A stretch of DNA of 64,000 bases, from NCBI GenBank assembly GCA_013824165.1, contig PNNH01000118.1, positions 19,695-83,694 of the forward strand, written 5' to 3'. Numbering within the stretch: position 1 is the stretch's first letter; every line of letters starts with the position of its first letter. A program made the position numbers and the translations under genes. A model generated the notes under the pieces. That model did no database searches. It saw only the letters and a program-made list of their open reading frames with translations, and was not told the DNA's origin. Below, one piece after another: positions 17,957-26,195 of the stretch. Source of the DNA: Methylibium sp. GTDB taxonomy: Bacteria; Pseudomonadota; Gammaproteobacteria; Burkholderiales; Burkholderiaceae_C.

Positions 17957-17959
17957 ACG

Positions 17960-19129
17960 ATGACGAATCCGACTTTGCCCTTTCTGCCCTTTGCACTGCC
18001 CGAGATCGGCGAGGAGGAGATCGCCGAGGTGGTGGACACCTTGCGCTCCGGCTGGGTGACCACTGGCCCGAAGGCCAGGCGCTTCGAGCAGGCCTTTGCC
18101 GAGTTCCTGGGGGAGCCGCAGATCGAGTGCATCGCCGTCAACTCGGCCACCGCCGGCCTGCATCTGGCGCTGGAAGCGCTGGGCATCGGCCCGGGCGACG
18201 AGGTGATCACCACCACGCACACCTTCACCGCCACCGCCGAGGTGGTGCGCTATCTGGGCGCTGACGTGGTGCTGGCGGACATCGATCCGCTGACGCTCAA
18301 CATCGCCCCGCGCCTCGTCGAGGCGGCGATCACGCCGCGCACCAAGGCCATCATCCCGGTGCACTACGCCGGGCTGGCGGTGGACATGCTGGCCATCCTG
18401 GACATCGCCCGCAAGCATGGGCTGCGGGTGGTGGAGGATGCCGCGCACGCGCTGCCCACCACGCTGGAGAAGGAACTGATCGGAACCATGGGCAGCGATG
18501 CCACGGTGTTCAGCTTCTATGCCAACAAGACCATGACCACTGGCGAGGGCGGCATGCTGGTGACGCGCAATGCCGAACTGGCCAAGCGCGCCCGCGTGAT
18601 GCGCCTGCACGGCATGAACCGCGATGCGTTCGATCGCTTCACTGCCAAGGTGCCCAGCTGGTACTACGAGATCGTGGCACCTGGCTTCAAGTACAACCTG
18701 ACCGACATCGCCGCCGCGCTGGGCCTGCATCAGCTGAAAAGGCTGACGGCTTTCCAGGCGCGCCGCGAGCAGATCGCACAGGCTTATCTGGACGCTTTTG
18801 CTGACCTGCCGCTGATCCTGCCGCCGCTGCCGCCGGAGGGCGACACGCATTCCTGGCACCTCTTCGTGCTGCGGCTGGCCGACGAGGCTGTGATCGAGCG
18901 CGATGTGTTCATCGAGCGCATGTTCGCCAAGGGCATCGGCTGCAGCGTGCACTACATCCCGCTGCACCTGCACCCGTATTGGCGCGATCGCTACGAGCTG
19001 AGCCCGGAGCAGTTTCCGCACTCGCAGAAGGCCTACGAGCGCATGCTGAGCATCCCGCTCTACACCGCGATGAGCGATGCCGATGTGCAGCGCGTGATTG
19101 CGGCGGTGCGCGAGATTGCACTGAGCTGA
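17960..19129 (+). CDS. DegT/DnrJ/EryC1 sugar aminotransferase (PglE/ArnB-like)
   Basis: PLP-dependent aminotransferase (389 residues). The PLP lysine is K190 in [14 protein letters not shown], and VVEDAAHA lies at about 157-164. The strong [13 protein letters not shown] segment and the TTGEGG motif match enzymes that aminate C4 of UDP-4-keto-6-deoxy sugars (PglE, PseC, ArnB). With the CapD-type dehydratase and PglC-like transferase close by, C4 amination toward a bacillosamine-like sugar is a reasonable inference. It is distinct from the wlbC-type enzyme in the same cluster. Confidence 0.88.
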   Translation: MTNPTLPFLPFALPEIGEEEIAEVVDTLRSGWVTTGPKARRFEQAFAEFLGEPQIECIAVNSATAGLHLALEALGIGPGDEVITTTHTFTATAEVVRYLGADVVLADIDPLTLNIAPRLVEAAITPRTKAIIPVHYAGLAVDMLAILDIARKHGLRVVEDAAHALPTTLEKELIGTMGSDATVFSFYANKTMTTGEGGMLVTRNAELAKRARVMRLHGMNRDAFDRFTAKVPSWYYEIVAPGFKYNLTDIAAALGLHQLKRLTAFQARREQIAQAYLDAFADLPLILPPLPPEGDTHSWHLFVLRLADEAVIERDVFIERMFAKGIGCSVHYIPLHLHPYWRDRYELSPEQFPHSQKAYERMLSIPLYTAMSDADVQRVIAAVREIALS

Positions 19130-19136
19130 AGCCGTG

Positions 19137-19724
19137 ATGGCCAAGCGCCTGTTCGATCTGCTGCTGTCTGCGCTCGGCCTGCTGCTGCTGGCGCCGCTGC
19201 TGCTGCTGATTGCGCTGTGGGTGAAGCTGGATTCGCCCGGACCGGTGTTCTTCCGGCAGGAGCGGGTGGGGCGCCACGGCCAGGCCTTTCTGATCCACAA
19301 GTTCCGCAGCATGCGGGTGGACAACGCCGGCCCGCAGATCACCGTGGGCGCCGATCCGCGCATCACGCGCAGCGGGCATTTTCTGCGCGCTTCCAAGCTG
19401 GATGAACTGCCGCAGCTGTGGGATGTGCTGCGCGGCGCGATGAGCCTGGTGGGGCCGCGCCCCGAGGTGCCGCGCTATGTGGCGCTGTATCCGCCCGGGC
19501 TGCGCGAGATTGTGCTGTCGGTGCGCCCCGGCATCACCGATCTGGCTTCGCTGGAATTCCGCCACGAGAGCGAGCTGCTGGCACGCGCCGCCGACCCCGA
19601 GCGCGAGTATGTGGAGGTGCTGCTGCCGCAGAAGCTGGCGCTGGCGCGGCAGTATGTGGAGACGGCGTCGCTGGCGCAGGACCTGCGCATCATCTGGCGC
19701 ACGCTGGGCGCGCTGCGCGGCTGA
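19137..19724 (+). CDS. Initiating sugar-phosphate transferase (PglC/WcaJ C-terminal type)
   Basis: Monotopic phosphoglycosyl transferase (195 residues) that moves a sugar-1-phosphate from a UDP-sugar to undecaprenyl phosphate, starting glycan assembly. It has one N-terminal re-entrant hydrophobic helix (about 5-27), then the family marks KFRSMR near residue 54, the catalytic DE pair in ASKLDELPQLW, and MSLVGPRPE. The short form, without the extra N-terminal membrane domain of WbaP, resembles PglC. ATG at 19137 follows an in-frame GTG; the ATG is preferred. Confidence 0.9.
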   Translation: MAKRLFDLLLSALGLLLLAPLLLLIALWVKLDSPGPVFFRQERVGRHGQAFLIHKFRSMRVDNAGPQITVGADPRITRSGHFLRASKLDELPQLWDVLRGAMSLVGPRPEVPRYVALYPPGLREIVLSVRPGITDLASLEFRHESELLARAADPEREYVEVLLPQKLALARQYVETASLAQDLRIIWRTLGALRG

Positions 19725-19731
19725 GGGTTTG

Positions 19732-20487
19732 TCAGCGCGCGGTGTAGCGCTTCACGATCTCGTCGATCGCGCCGCTGCGCCGCAGCTTGTCCACCGCCGC
19801 CTGCAGCTTCTCGGCCATCAGCGGCTCGCTCTGTGGGTTGAGTGCGAAGTAGTAGGCACCTTGCTCGGTGAGCTTGGCCAGTTTGGTGAGCTCGATGGGC
19901 GAGGCGAGCTCGGTCTTCATGCTCCAGGCCATGCCGATTTCGGTGTCCACCATCGCGTCCACCCAGCCCCGGCTCAGCAGCTTGAGCACGGCGACATTGG
20001 AGTTGTCGGCCGTGATCTGCTGCGCCGGCACGCCTGCCGCCTGCAGATCGGAAATCGAGGCTTCACCGCGCACCACGCCGAAGCGGTAATCGGCCAGCGT
20101 CTTGCTGCCCTGCGTGCGCTTCACCGCGTCATGGCGGGCCCAAACCCAGGTGCTGCGCGGCAGAATGGGCCCCACCCAGTTGAACAGCGCTTCGCGCTCC
20201 GGGCGGCGTGCCGCCGTGAAGACCAGGGTGTTGGGCTGCGTGAGCGCCGTGTTGTACGCGCGGGCCCAGGGCATCAGCTGCAGATTGCATCGCAAGGCGG
20301 CCTCTTGGCAGGCTGCGCGCAGGATGTCGGTGGAGATGCCCTTGAGTTGGCCTTGCTCCTGATAGTTGTAGGGCGGCCACTCATTCGTCACTGCGTTCAG
20401 TTCAAGGCTGCTGGCCCGCCCGCCGGCTGAAGCAGCCAGACCCGATAGCAGCAGGGCGCAGACGCGGACGAAAAGGCGGTGTTGCAT
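19732..20487 (-). CDS. Periplasmic solute-binding protein, family 3 type
   Basis: A 251-residue exported protein with an N-terminal signal peptide (about residues 1-25) followed by a family 3 extracellular solute-binding fold: it begins with NAVTNEWPPYNYQEQGQLKG and contains LADYRFGVVRG and GWVDAMVDTE. No permease or ATPase genes lie next to it, so it may be an orphan binding protein or sensor. It stands on the opposite strand between two genes of the plus-strand glycan cluster, its 3' end seven bases from the transferase stop. ATG at 20487 gives a proper signal peptide. Confidence 0.82.
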   Translation of the reverse strand: MQHRLFVRVCALLLSGLAASAGGRASSLELNAVTNEWPPYNYQEQGQLKGISTDILRAACQEAALRCNLQLMPWARAYNTALTQPNTLVFTAARRPEREALFNWVGPILPRSTWVWARHDAVKRTQGSKTLADYRFGVVRGEASISDLQAAGVPAQQITADNSNVAVLKLLSRGWVDAMVDTEIGMAWSMKTELASPIELTKLAKLTEQGAYYFALNPQSEPLMAEKLQAAVDKLRRSGAIDEIVKRYTAR

Positions 20488-20651
20488 GACGCGCGGACTG
20501 ACGTGACAGCGATGACGCAGTGTATCGGGGCAGGGCGCGAGGCGGCATGGCCGGGCTGGCCAGCGGGCACAATTGAGTCTGTTCTTGCCGTTTTTTGCCT
20601 GCGGGACAAACCCCCTCCCTCCCAACAATCAGACAACAAGGCCTGTAGCCC

Positions 20652-22532
20652 GTGCTGTGGCAATCGCTTGACACCTTTCTGACCCGCTTGCGCCGCCACC
20701 GTGAACCGGCTTCCCTGCTGCTCGACGCCTTCGTTGTGGCGCTGGCCTGGCAGGCCACTTATCTGTTCCGGCTGGGTTTCGAGCGCTGGGTCTCGGCCCG
20801 CCCGCTGTATGACGGCTGGGTGCTGCTGGGTCTGGTGATCCTCTACCTGCTGGTGTTGTGGGGCTTGAAGGTGCCCAAGGGCATGTGGCGCTTCAGCGGC
20901 TTTGGCGAGGCCAAGCGCCTGGCTTTGGCTTGCTTGATCGCCGGCACCCTGGGGGCCACGCTGGTGCTTATGGCGGAATTGCGGCAGGTGCCGCGCGCGG
21001 TGCTGGCCCTGCATCCGGTATTCAGCCTGATCGGGTTGGCGATGATGCGCCTGGGCTACCGCATGCTCTATGAGCACATGCGCGGGCGCATCAGCGGCAC
21101 GGCGCTTGAATCGCAGCGCGTGCTGGTGCTGGGTGCTGGTCAGGCTGCGCGGCTGTTGGTGGCGGGCATCCAGCACCAGGGCTGGGTGGTGGTCGGTCTG
21201 CTGGATGACGACCCCGCCAAGCGTGGCCTGCGCATCGGCGGCATCCCGGTCTTGGGCACGCTGGATGATCTGCAGCGTCTGTCGGCCTTGCACGGCATCA
21301 CCCAGGTGATCGTGGCGATGCCCTCGGTGCAGGGCGCGCGGCGCCGTCGTGCCTTCGACCTGGCTGCTGAAACGGGCCTGCATGTGCTGACTGTGCCCAG
21401 CAGCGCCGAGTTGCTGTCGGGCCGCCGCCCCGAGCAGCTGCGCGATATCGAGCCTGAGGATCTGCTGGGCCGCGAGCCCGTGCAGCTGGACGAGGCCGGC
21501 ATCAGCGAAGTCATTGGCGGCAAGGTGGTGCTGATCACCGGCGCCGGCGGCAGCATCGGCAGCGAGCTGTGCCGCCAGGTGGCGCGCTTCGGGCCGCAGC
21601 GGCTGGTGTTGTACGAGCAATCCGAGTTCGCGCTGTACACCATCGAACAGGAGCTGTCTGAGCGTTTTCCGCACATTCCGCTGCTGCGCCTGATTGGCGA
21701 TGTAAAGGATCTGGCGCATTTGCGGCACACATTCGCCCGACACCGGCCGCAGATCGTCTTTCATGCTGCGGCCTACAAGCATGTGCCGCTGATGGAAGAA
21801 GAAAACGCCTGGGCTGCGCTGCGCAACAACACACTGGGGACGTATCACGCGGCGCTGGCGGCGGCGGAGTCGGGCGCGGAGCGTTTCGTGCTGATCAGCA
21901 CTGACAAGGCGGTGAACCCGACCAATGTCATGGGCGCTACCAAGCGCGCGGCCGAACTGGTGATCAGCCACATGGCCAGCCAAGGCCATGCCACGCGCTT
22001 CATGGCCGTGCGCTTCGGCAATGTGCTGGGCTCCAGCGGCAGCGTGATTCCCAAGTTCAAGGAGCAGATCGCCAAGGGCGGGCCGGTCACCGTGACACAC
22101 CCGGAGATCACCCGCTACTTCATGACCATCCCGGAAGCCGCGCGCCTGGTCGTGCAGGCTGCAGCCATCGGTGAATCCGGGCGGGTCTATGTGCTGGACA
22201 TGGGTGAGCCAGTTCGCATCGTGGACTTGGCGCGCGACATGATCCGCTTGTCCGGGCACAGCCTGGATGAAATCCGCATCGAATTCAGCGGCCTGCGGCC
22301 GGGCGAGAAGTTGTACGAGGAGCTACTGGCCGAAAGCGATACGACCTTGCCGACCGCAATCCCGCAACTGAGCATTGCGCGGCTGAATGACGCCGACGCG
22401 GCAGGTCGCGCCCTGGATTGGCTGGGGGCGATCTGCGCGCGAGATGCAGCCTTGAGTGACGACGATGTGCGACGAGCCCTTGGGCAGTTGGTGAAGGAGT
22501 TTTCTGCCCAAGACCGCCAAGGCAGTGAGTAG
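20652..22532 (+). CDS. CapD/WbpM/PglF-type UDP-sugar 4,6-dehydratase, membrane anchored
   Basis: A 626-residue protein with four N-terminal transmembrane helices (about 20-120), a first Rossmann domain (VLVLGAGQAARLL near 157) and a C-terminal SDR catalytic domain with TGAGGSIGSEL near residue 297. The catalytic region reads STDKAVNPTNVMGATKR, with Met where classic SDRs have Tyr, as known for WbpM-type dehydratases. It would convert UDP-GlcNAc to the 4-keto-6-deoxy sugar used by the aminotransferase at 17960. The start is GTG at 20652. A weak CACAAT box lies about 80 bases upstream. Confidence 0.9.
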   Translation: MLWQSLDTFLTRLRRHREPASLLLDAFVVALAWQATYLFRLGFERWVSARPLYDGWVLLGLVILYLLVLWGLKVPKGMWRFSGFGEAKRLALACLIAGTLGATLVLMAELRQVPRAVLALHPVFSLIGLAMMRLGYRMLYEHMRGRISGTALESQRVLVLGAGQAARLLVAGIQHQGWVVVGLLDDDPAKRGLRIGGIPVLGTLDDLQRLSALHGITQVIVAMPSVQGARRRRAFDLAAETGLHVLTVPSSAELLSGRRPEQLRDIEPEDLLGREPVQLDEAGISEVIGGKVVLITGAGGSIGSELCRQVARFGPQRLVLYEQSEFALYTIEQELSERFPHIPLLRLIGDVKDLAHLRHTFARHRPQIVFHAAAYKHVPLMEEENAWAALRNNTLGTYHAALAAAESGAERFVLISTDKAVNPTNVMGATKRAAELVISHMASQGHATRFMAVRFGNVLGSSGSVIPKFKEQIAKGGPVTVTHPEITRYFMTIPEAARLVVQAAAIGESGRVYVLDMGEPVRIVDLARDMIRLSGHSLDEIRIEFSGLRPGEKLYEELLAESDTTLPTAIPQLSIARLNDADAAGRALDWLGAICARDAALSDDDVRRALGQLVKEFSAQDRQGSE

Positions 22533-23194
22533 AGCGCGAGCCAGTCAGCACGGCGAGAATCTGTGTTGGTTCGCAGCGCCATGATGGCAGACGCCGCACG
22601 CCACATACTGGCCTTGCAGGCCCGCTGCGCGAAGCAGGGCAGGCAGTTGCCGCTGAGCAGATCACGCGCCGCCCTAAAGCTGTCCGCGTGTTCGTAAAGA
22701 CGCCTCGATCACGTGGCTAGTAGTCGGCGCCGTGATGTTGGGGCGTTACTACGGGTGCAGCCAAAGCCGGTGCTCCACACAGCTTGAGGGTCCGGAGCGC
22801 GAGATGGAGTTGCGTGGCTAAGCCGTCCACAGCAGTTGGCCAAGCCCCCTGCACCTCCCCGCTTGCCTGGCTGTGGGCTGACGCCGCTTGCCAGGACAAC
22901 ACGTCAGCAATCTGGCCCCAACCCAGGGAAAGTACTAGGCGCCTTGAGGAATGCATGAGAGATCAAGGGCTTACGTGCGATTCACGCCACAGTCGCTTTG
23001 TTTACACGCAATTTGCCTGCTAGCTCTTGTGAAAGGGTGCAATCGCCTCTGATATGCTGGCGCCCAACCTGTTGTGATTGGTGATTGTCTCCTTCGTGTA
23101 CGATCTGCCCGCGCATCAGGGAAAGCGCAAGGAACAAGCGTTGTCATATGTGGTGGAGTCGCTGGGTCTGGCAACTGCCCCAAGCTGCATTGCA
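22533..23194. other. Long intergenic stretch without a recognisable gene
   Basis: About 660 bases between the dehydratase gene and the promoter of the exported-protein gene. Short open frames exist on both strands, but none has a ribosome site, a recognisable family or convincing codon use. No tRNA, hairpin terminator after the dehydratase, or transposon end was found. It could hold a decayed gene or a regulatory RNA, but nothing specific supports either. Confidence 0.5.
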
Positions 23195-23224
23195 TTGACG
23201 CCCAGAAGTGCGGGTGCATAGAAT
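23195..23224 (+). promoter_or_regulatory. Strong sigma-70 type promoter for the exported protein
   Basis: TTGACG at 23195-23200 and TAGAAT at 23219-23224 with an 18-base spacer. This is the closest match to consensus seen in the window. Transcription would start near 23231, giving a leader of about 67 bases. Confidence 0.7.
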
Positions 23225-23245
23225 GGGAGAGCGCTCATCGTGCGC

Positions 23246-23259
23246 TGATTCGCGAATCA
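23246..23259. promoter_or_regulatory. 14-base perfect palindrome in the leader of the exported-protein gene
   Basis: TGATTCGCGAATCA is a perfect palindrome about 15 bases downstream of the inferred transcription start and 39 bases before the ATG. It could be an operator or form a short RNA hairpin that protects the messenger. Confidence 0.45.
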
Positions 23260-23297
23260 ATGCGTTCATGTTCCAACAATTTGTGGAGAATCCTTTA

Positions 23298-24722
23298 ATG
23301 AAAAAGTTCACTGTGAAGGCCACCGCTCTGGCTATCGCGTCGGTTTGCGGATCGGCTGCTTTCGCTGGCTCGATCACAGCGCCGGCAACCAACGCTGCTG
23401 CTACGAAGTACGCCGCAGAAGCGCTGGTTGCAACGACCGACGTCACGCTGCCCGCCATCACCTACACGATGGGTGTTGCTCGTACCGCTGCCCAGGACTT
23501 CACGATCATCGTGACGCCCTCGGCAGGTGCCACTTTTACGGCCGGTAGCTGTGCAACCGCAGTACCGGCGATTGCCGTTGCTGGCGCTGGTACCGCCACC
23601 GTGAAGCGTGCAAGCACCACTGAGTGCGCGTATGAGGTGGACGTTACAACCGCGACAACTACCGCGACGACACTTACTTTTACGGGTTTGGTTTTGGACA
23701 GCCACACGCTGAATGTTGCCGGAAATTCGGCATCGATCACGCTGAACCTGTGGGACCTGGGCGAGACTGCTCGTATTGACAACAATGCAGCAGTGACGCG
23801 CACCGTGGCGACTTCCGTCCAGGCGGTGAACGTTTACGCTGCTGCGGCTGACACTGCAACTTCTGCAGATGTGAACGCCACCGGCGGTCCGCTGACTGGG
23901 TTTGTCGCTGGCGGCGCTGCGCCTGCAGACACAGCGTCTATTGCCAAGGCTAACTTGACGTTTGACAACAACAGTGCAAACGCTGTTGGTGCAGACGGCG
24001 CGACCCCGTTCGACTTCGCTGCAACTACCGGCACGGTTTCTCTGACGCTGACCGGCACGACGAGCGGTCTGAAGGCTGACAGCTTCTGTATCGATCTGGA
24101 CAACGATGCAAGCCTCTGCGAAGCGGGCGAGAAGTTCACCGCATCTAGCGGTACTTCGACGCTGAGCAGCATCGCTTCGTCGGTTTTCCCGGCCACCGGC
24201 AACGCAGCTACGCGCACCGTGACGTTCGAGGCTGATGGTACGACCCAATTGGGCACTTCGCGCACGTTTGCTGTGTCGGGCACCATCACTCCGCAGGTTG
24301 GAGCTGCCGAGTCGCTGGCCGATACTGCCAGCAAGAATGCTACTTGGTGGACTTGGACGGCCAACGCATCTCAGCTGATGACTCCGTACCTGTCGACCAA
24401 CGCCAAGTACGTGACCCGCTTCTCGCTGCTGAACACTGGATCGGCTGCTGTGGGTTACTCGGTGAAGTGCTACGCAGAAGGCACGAACGTCGCGACCAAC
24501 GGTGCCAATGGCACGCTGAAGGCCAACGGCACGACTATCGTCAATGCCGCTGATGCTTGCAGCTTCTCCGACGCTGCTACGCCGCGCGGTGCTGTGGTCT
24601 TCACGATCAATGCCCCGATCAACACCGTCAAGGGTGCTTACAACATCGTCGACGCTACGACTGGTGCTAACGGCTTCGTGCCGATGGTTCGTCCGTACAA
24701 CTCGGCCAACACCACCGAATAA
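23298..24722 (+). CDS. Abundant Thr/Ala-rich exported protein, possibly a surface-layer or sheath component
   Basis: A 474-residue secreted protein of no recognised family. A classical signal peptide (MKKF start, hydrophobic core, SAAFA-G cut after residue 23) is followed by a Thr/Ala/Ser/Val-rich, beta-strand-like body with very few Lys, Arg or aromatic residues. The mature part has six Cys in three close pairs (85/110, 264/274, 391/421), suggesting disulfides. A DxDxD calcium-loop-like run occurs at 266-270. The C-terminal part (about 345-474) is richer in aromatic residues and looks like a separate beta-sandwich. It has its own near-consensus promoter, GGAGA ribosome site and UUCG-loop terminator, which suggest high expression. 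The type II secretion operon follows and a glycan cluster precedes it. The surface-layer idea is an inference. Confidence 0.75.
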   Translation: MKKFTVKATALAIASVCGSAAFAGSITAPATNAAATKYAAEALVATTDVTLPAITYTMGVARTAAQDFTIIVTPSAGATFTAGSCATAVPAIAVAGAGTATVKRASTTECAYEVDVTTATTTATTLTFTGLVLDSHTLNVAGNSASITLNLWDLGETARIDNNAAVTRTVATSVQAVNVYAAAADTATSADVNATGGPLTGFVAGGAAPADTASIAKANLTFDNNSANAVGADGATPFDFAATTGTVSLTLTGTTSGLKADSFCIDLDNDASLCEAGEKFTASSGTSTLSSIASSVFPATGNAATRTVTFEADGTTQLGTSRTFAVSGTITPQVGAAESLADTASKNATWWTWTANASQLMTPYLSTNAKYVTRFSLLNTGSAAVGYSVKCYAEGTNVATNGANGTLKANGTTIVNAADACSFSDAATPRGAVVFTINAPINTVKGAYNIVDATTGANGFVPMVRPYNSANTTE

Positions 24723-24741
24723 GGTTTCGACCTGTTTGGCG

Positions 24742-24767
24742 AAAGGGCACCTTCGGGTGCCCTTTTT
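24742..24767 (+). terminator. Intrinsic terminator with UUCG tetraloop
   Basis: AAAGGGCACC (24742-24751) pairs with GGTGCCCTTT (24756-24765) around a TTCG loop closed by C-G, and the T-run extends to 24767. It lies 19 bases after the stop codon of the exported-protein gene and separates it from gspG. Confidence 0.93.
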
Positions 24768-24838
24768 CATTGCCCCAGAGCACTTGCTGGCACAATCGCT
24801 GACGTTGTTGCTCTGGCTCAGTCACTGAGAGAACGAAC

Positions 24839-25306
24839 GTGTCCATTTTTGCGAATGCTCAAGCCCCTGGCTCGACCCTGCGTCAGGCTGGTTTTACCTT
24901 GCTGGAAATGCTGGTTGTGCTGATGATCATTGGCCTGATTGCCGGCCTAGTTGGTCCGCGCCTGTTCTCCAAGGTGGATCAATCAAAAATTACTACCGCA
25001 GAGACTCAGATCAAGATACTTCGCAGTGCCTTGGAGAATGTTCGTCTCGATATAGGCCGGTATCCCACGCAGGAAGAGGGATTGAATCTTCTGACAAAGG
25101 CCCCGTCGGATCCTGCGCCGGCAGCGCGATGGCGAGGCCCGTATCTGGATGATGTTGTGCCTGTTGACCCGTGGAATAACCCCTACCAGTACGCACCGTC
25201 CGGCAGCAATGGCCAGCCTTTTGCCTTGTTTTCTTATGGCGCAGACGGCAAGCGGGGTGGTGAAGGCGATGCGCGCGATCTGGGTATCTTGCCCGCGCAG
25301 AACTAG
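24839..25306 (+). CDS. gspG: Type II secretion major pseudopilin GspG
   Basis: Main subunit of the pseudopilus that drives secretion of folded proteins through the outer membrane. The 155-residue precursor has a prepilin-peptidase site before FTLLEMLVVLMIIG (G then F, Glu at mature position 5), a long N-terminal helix, and the GspG signature RYPTQEEGLNLLTKAP. The C-terminal loop PWNNPYQY with later SYGADG is the calcium-binding region of this family. The start is GTG at 24839. It is the first gene of an 11-gene operon running to 35203. Confidence 0.95.
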   Translation: MSIFANAQAPGSTLRQAGFTLLEMLVVLMIIGLIAGLVGPRLFSKVDQSKITTAETQIKILRSALENVRLDIGRYPTQEEGLNLLTKAPSDPAPAARWRGPYLDDVVPVDPWNNPYQYAPSGSNGQPFALFSYGADGKRGGEGDARDLGILPAQN

Positions 25307-25312
25307 TTTTTT

Positions 25313-25732
25313 ATGTTGGCGGCTTCATGGGAGCGTGGTTTGACCTTGCTTGAGCTGCTCATCGTCTTGATGCTGATGGGGCTGCTTACGGCACTGGCTG
25401 CGCCGCGCGTCGATGCACAGCTCGAGTCCGCCCGCCATCGGGCGCTGCAGCGCCGTGTTCAGGCTGTTGTTGATGAGTTGCCATTGAGCGCATTCAAGTC
25501 AGGCAGGGCGCTTCGGGTCGACGCAGCCGAGCTTCAATCATTGATCGGGCAGGATGTGCCTGATGGCTATCGGGTCGAGTTGCTCCAGCCCTTGCTTTAC
25601 GGTCCGACGGGCCTGGCTTCCGGAGGGGAGCTTCGAGTCTCGCGGACGGGCGGCTCGACGATGACTTGGTATGTCACGCCATTCACGGGCCGCCTAACTG
25701 CCAGTCGCCCCTTGCAGTCCGATGCGCGTTGA
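25313..25732 (+). CDS. gspH: Type II secretion minor pseudopilin GspH
   Basis: A 139-residue pseudopilin with cleavage before LTLLELLIVLMLMG (Glu at mature position 5). The rest is short and weakly conserved, as usual for GspH, with a beta-rich tail. Its position right after gspG (six bases apart) and before gspI is the normal operon order. It overlaps gspI by 11 bases. Confidence 0.85.
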   Translation: MLAASWERGLTLLELLIVLMLMGLLTALAAPRVDAQLESARHRALQRRVQAVVDELPLSAFKSGRALRVDAAELQSLIGQDVPDGYRVELLQPLLYGPTGLASGGELRVSRTGGSTMTWYVTPFTGRLTASRPLQSDAR

Positions 25733-26195
25733 GACCAAGATTTGCGTCAGGTGGGTCGGCAAGGTGAGCAGGCAGGCGGGTGGCTTTGGCCTGCTCGAAG
25801 TCCTCGTTGCTTTGGCCATTCTCGCTGCTGCGGGAGGTGCCATGTTCAGTTGGCTCGCCCAGACACTCGACACGGCGAGTCGGCTGAGGCGTGCGGACGA
25901 CGAGTCGCGACTGAGCCTCAATGCCCTGGCGATGGTCAGCCTGGTCAACCCACTGAGCGAGCCGCAGGGGCGGCGCGAGCTTGCTGGGATTCGCATCAAC
26001 TGGACTTCTGCTCCGGTGCAACCGGTGGTCGATGGCAGATCCTTTGTCGATGGTCACGCTGGCGATTGGCGCGTAGGCCTGTTCAAGATCACGGCCGACG
26101 TTGAGGACTTTCGGCATGGCACCACCGTGAGGCTTGAAGTCATCCAGCCTGGATTGACGCAACGCGCCGCAGCCGGCCTGCAGGTCGCCAGATGA
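25722..26195 (+). CDS. gspI: Type II secretion minor pseudopilin GspI
   Basis: A 157-residue minor pseudopilin, part of the I-J-K-H tip complex. Cleavage is expected before FGLLEVLVALAILAAAG (Glu at mature position 5). The motif EVLVALAIL and the following small-residue helix are typical of GspI. The leader is longer than usual (about 20 residues), so an internal start such as the GTG-rich region before the second basic cluster cannot be ruled out. It overlaps both neighbours. Confidence 0.87.
   Translation: MRVETKICVRWVGKVSRQAGGFGLLEVLVALAILAAAGGAMFSWLAQTLDTASRLRRADDESRLSLNALAMVSLVNPLSEPQGRRELAGIRINWTSAPVQPVVDGRSFVDGHAGDWRVGLFKITADVEDFRHGTTVRLEVIQPGLTQRAAAGLQVAR

Noticed and set aside
22717..23298. 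Short open frames in the spacer before the exported-protein gene
   Set aside because: No ribosome sites, no family resemblance and no continuity between them; kept as a gene-free spacer.
23295..24770. 491-codon minus-strand frame opposite the exported protein
   Set aside because: Rich in Arg, Ser and Cys with no start signals; the plus strand has promoter, ribosome site, signal peptide and terminator.
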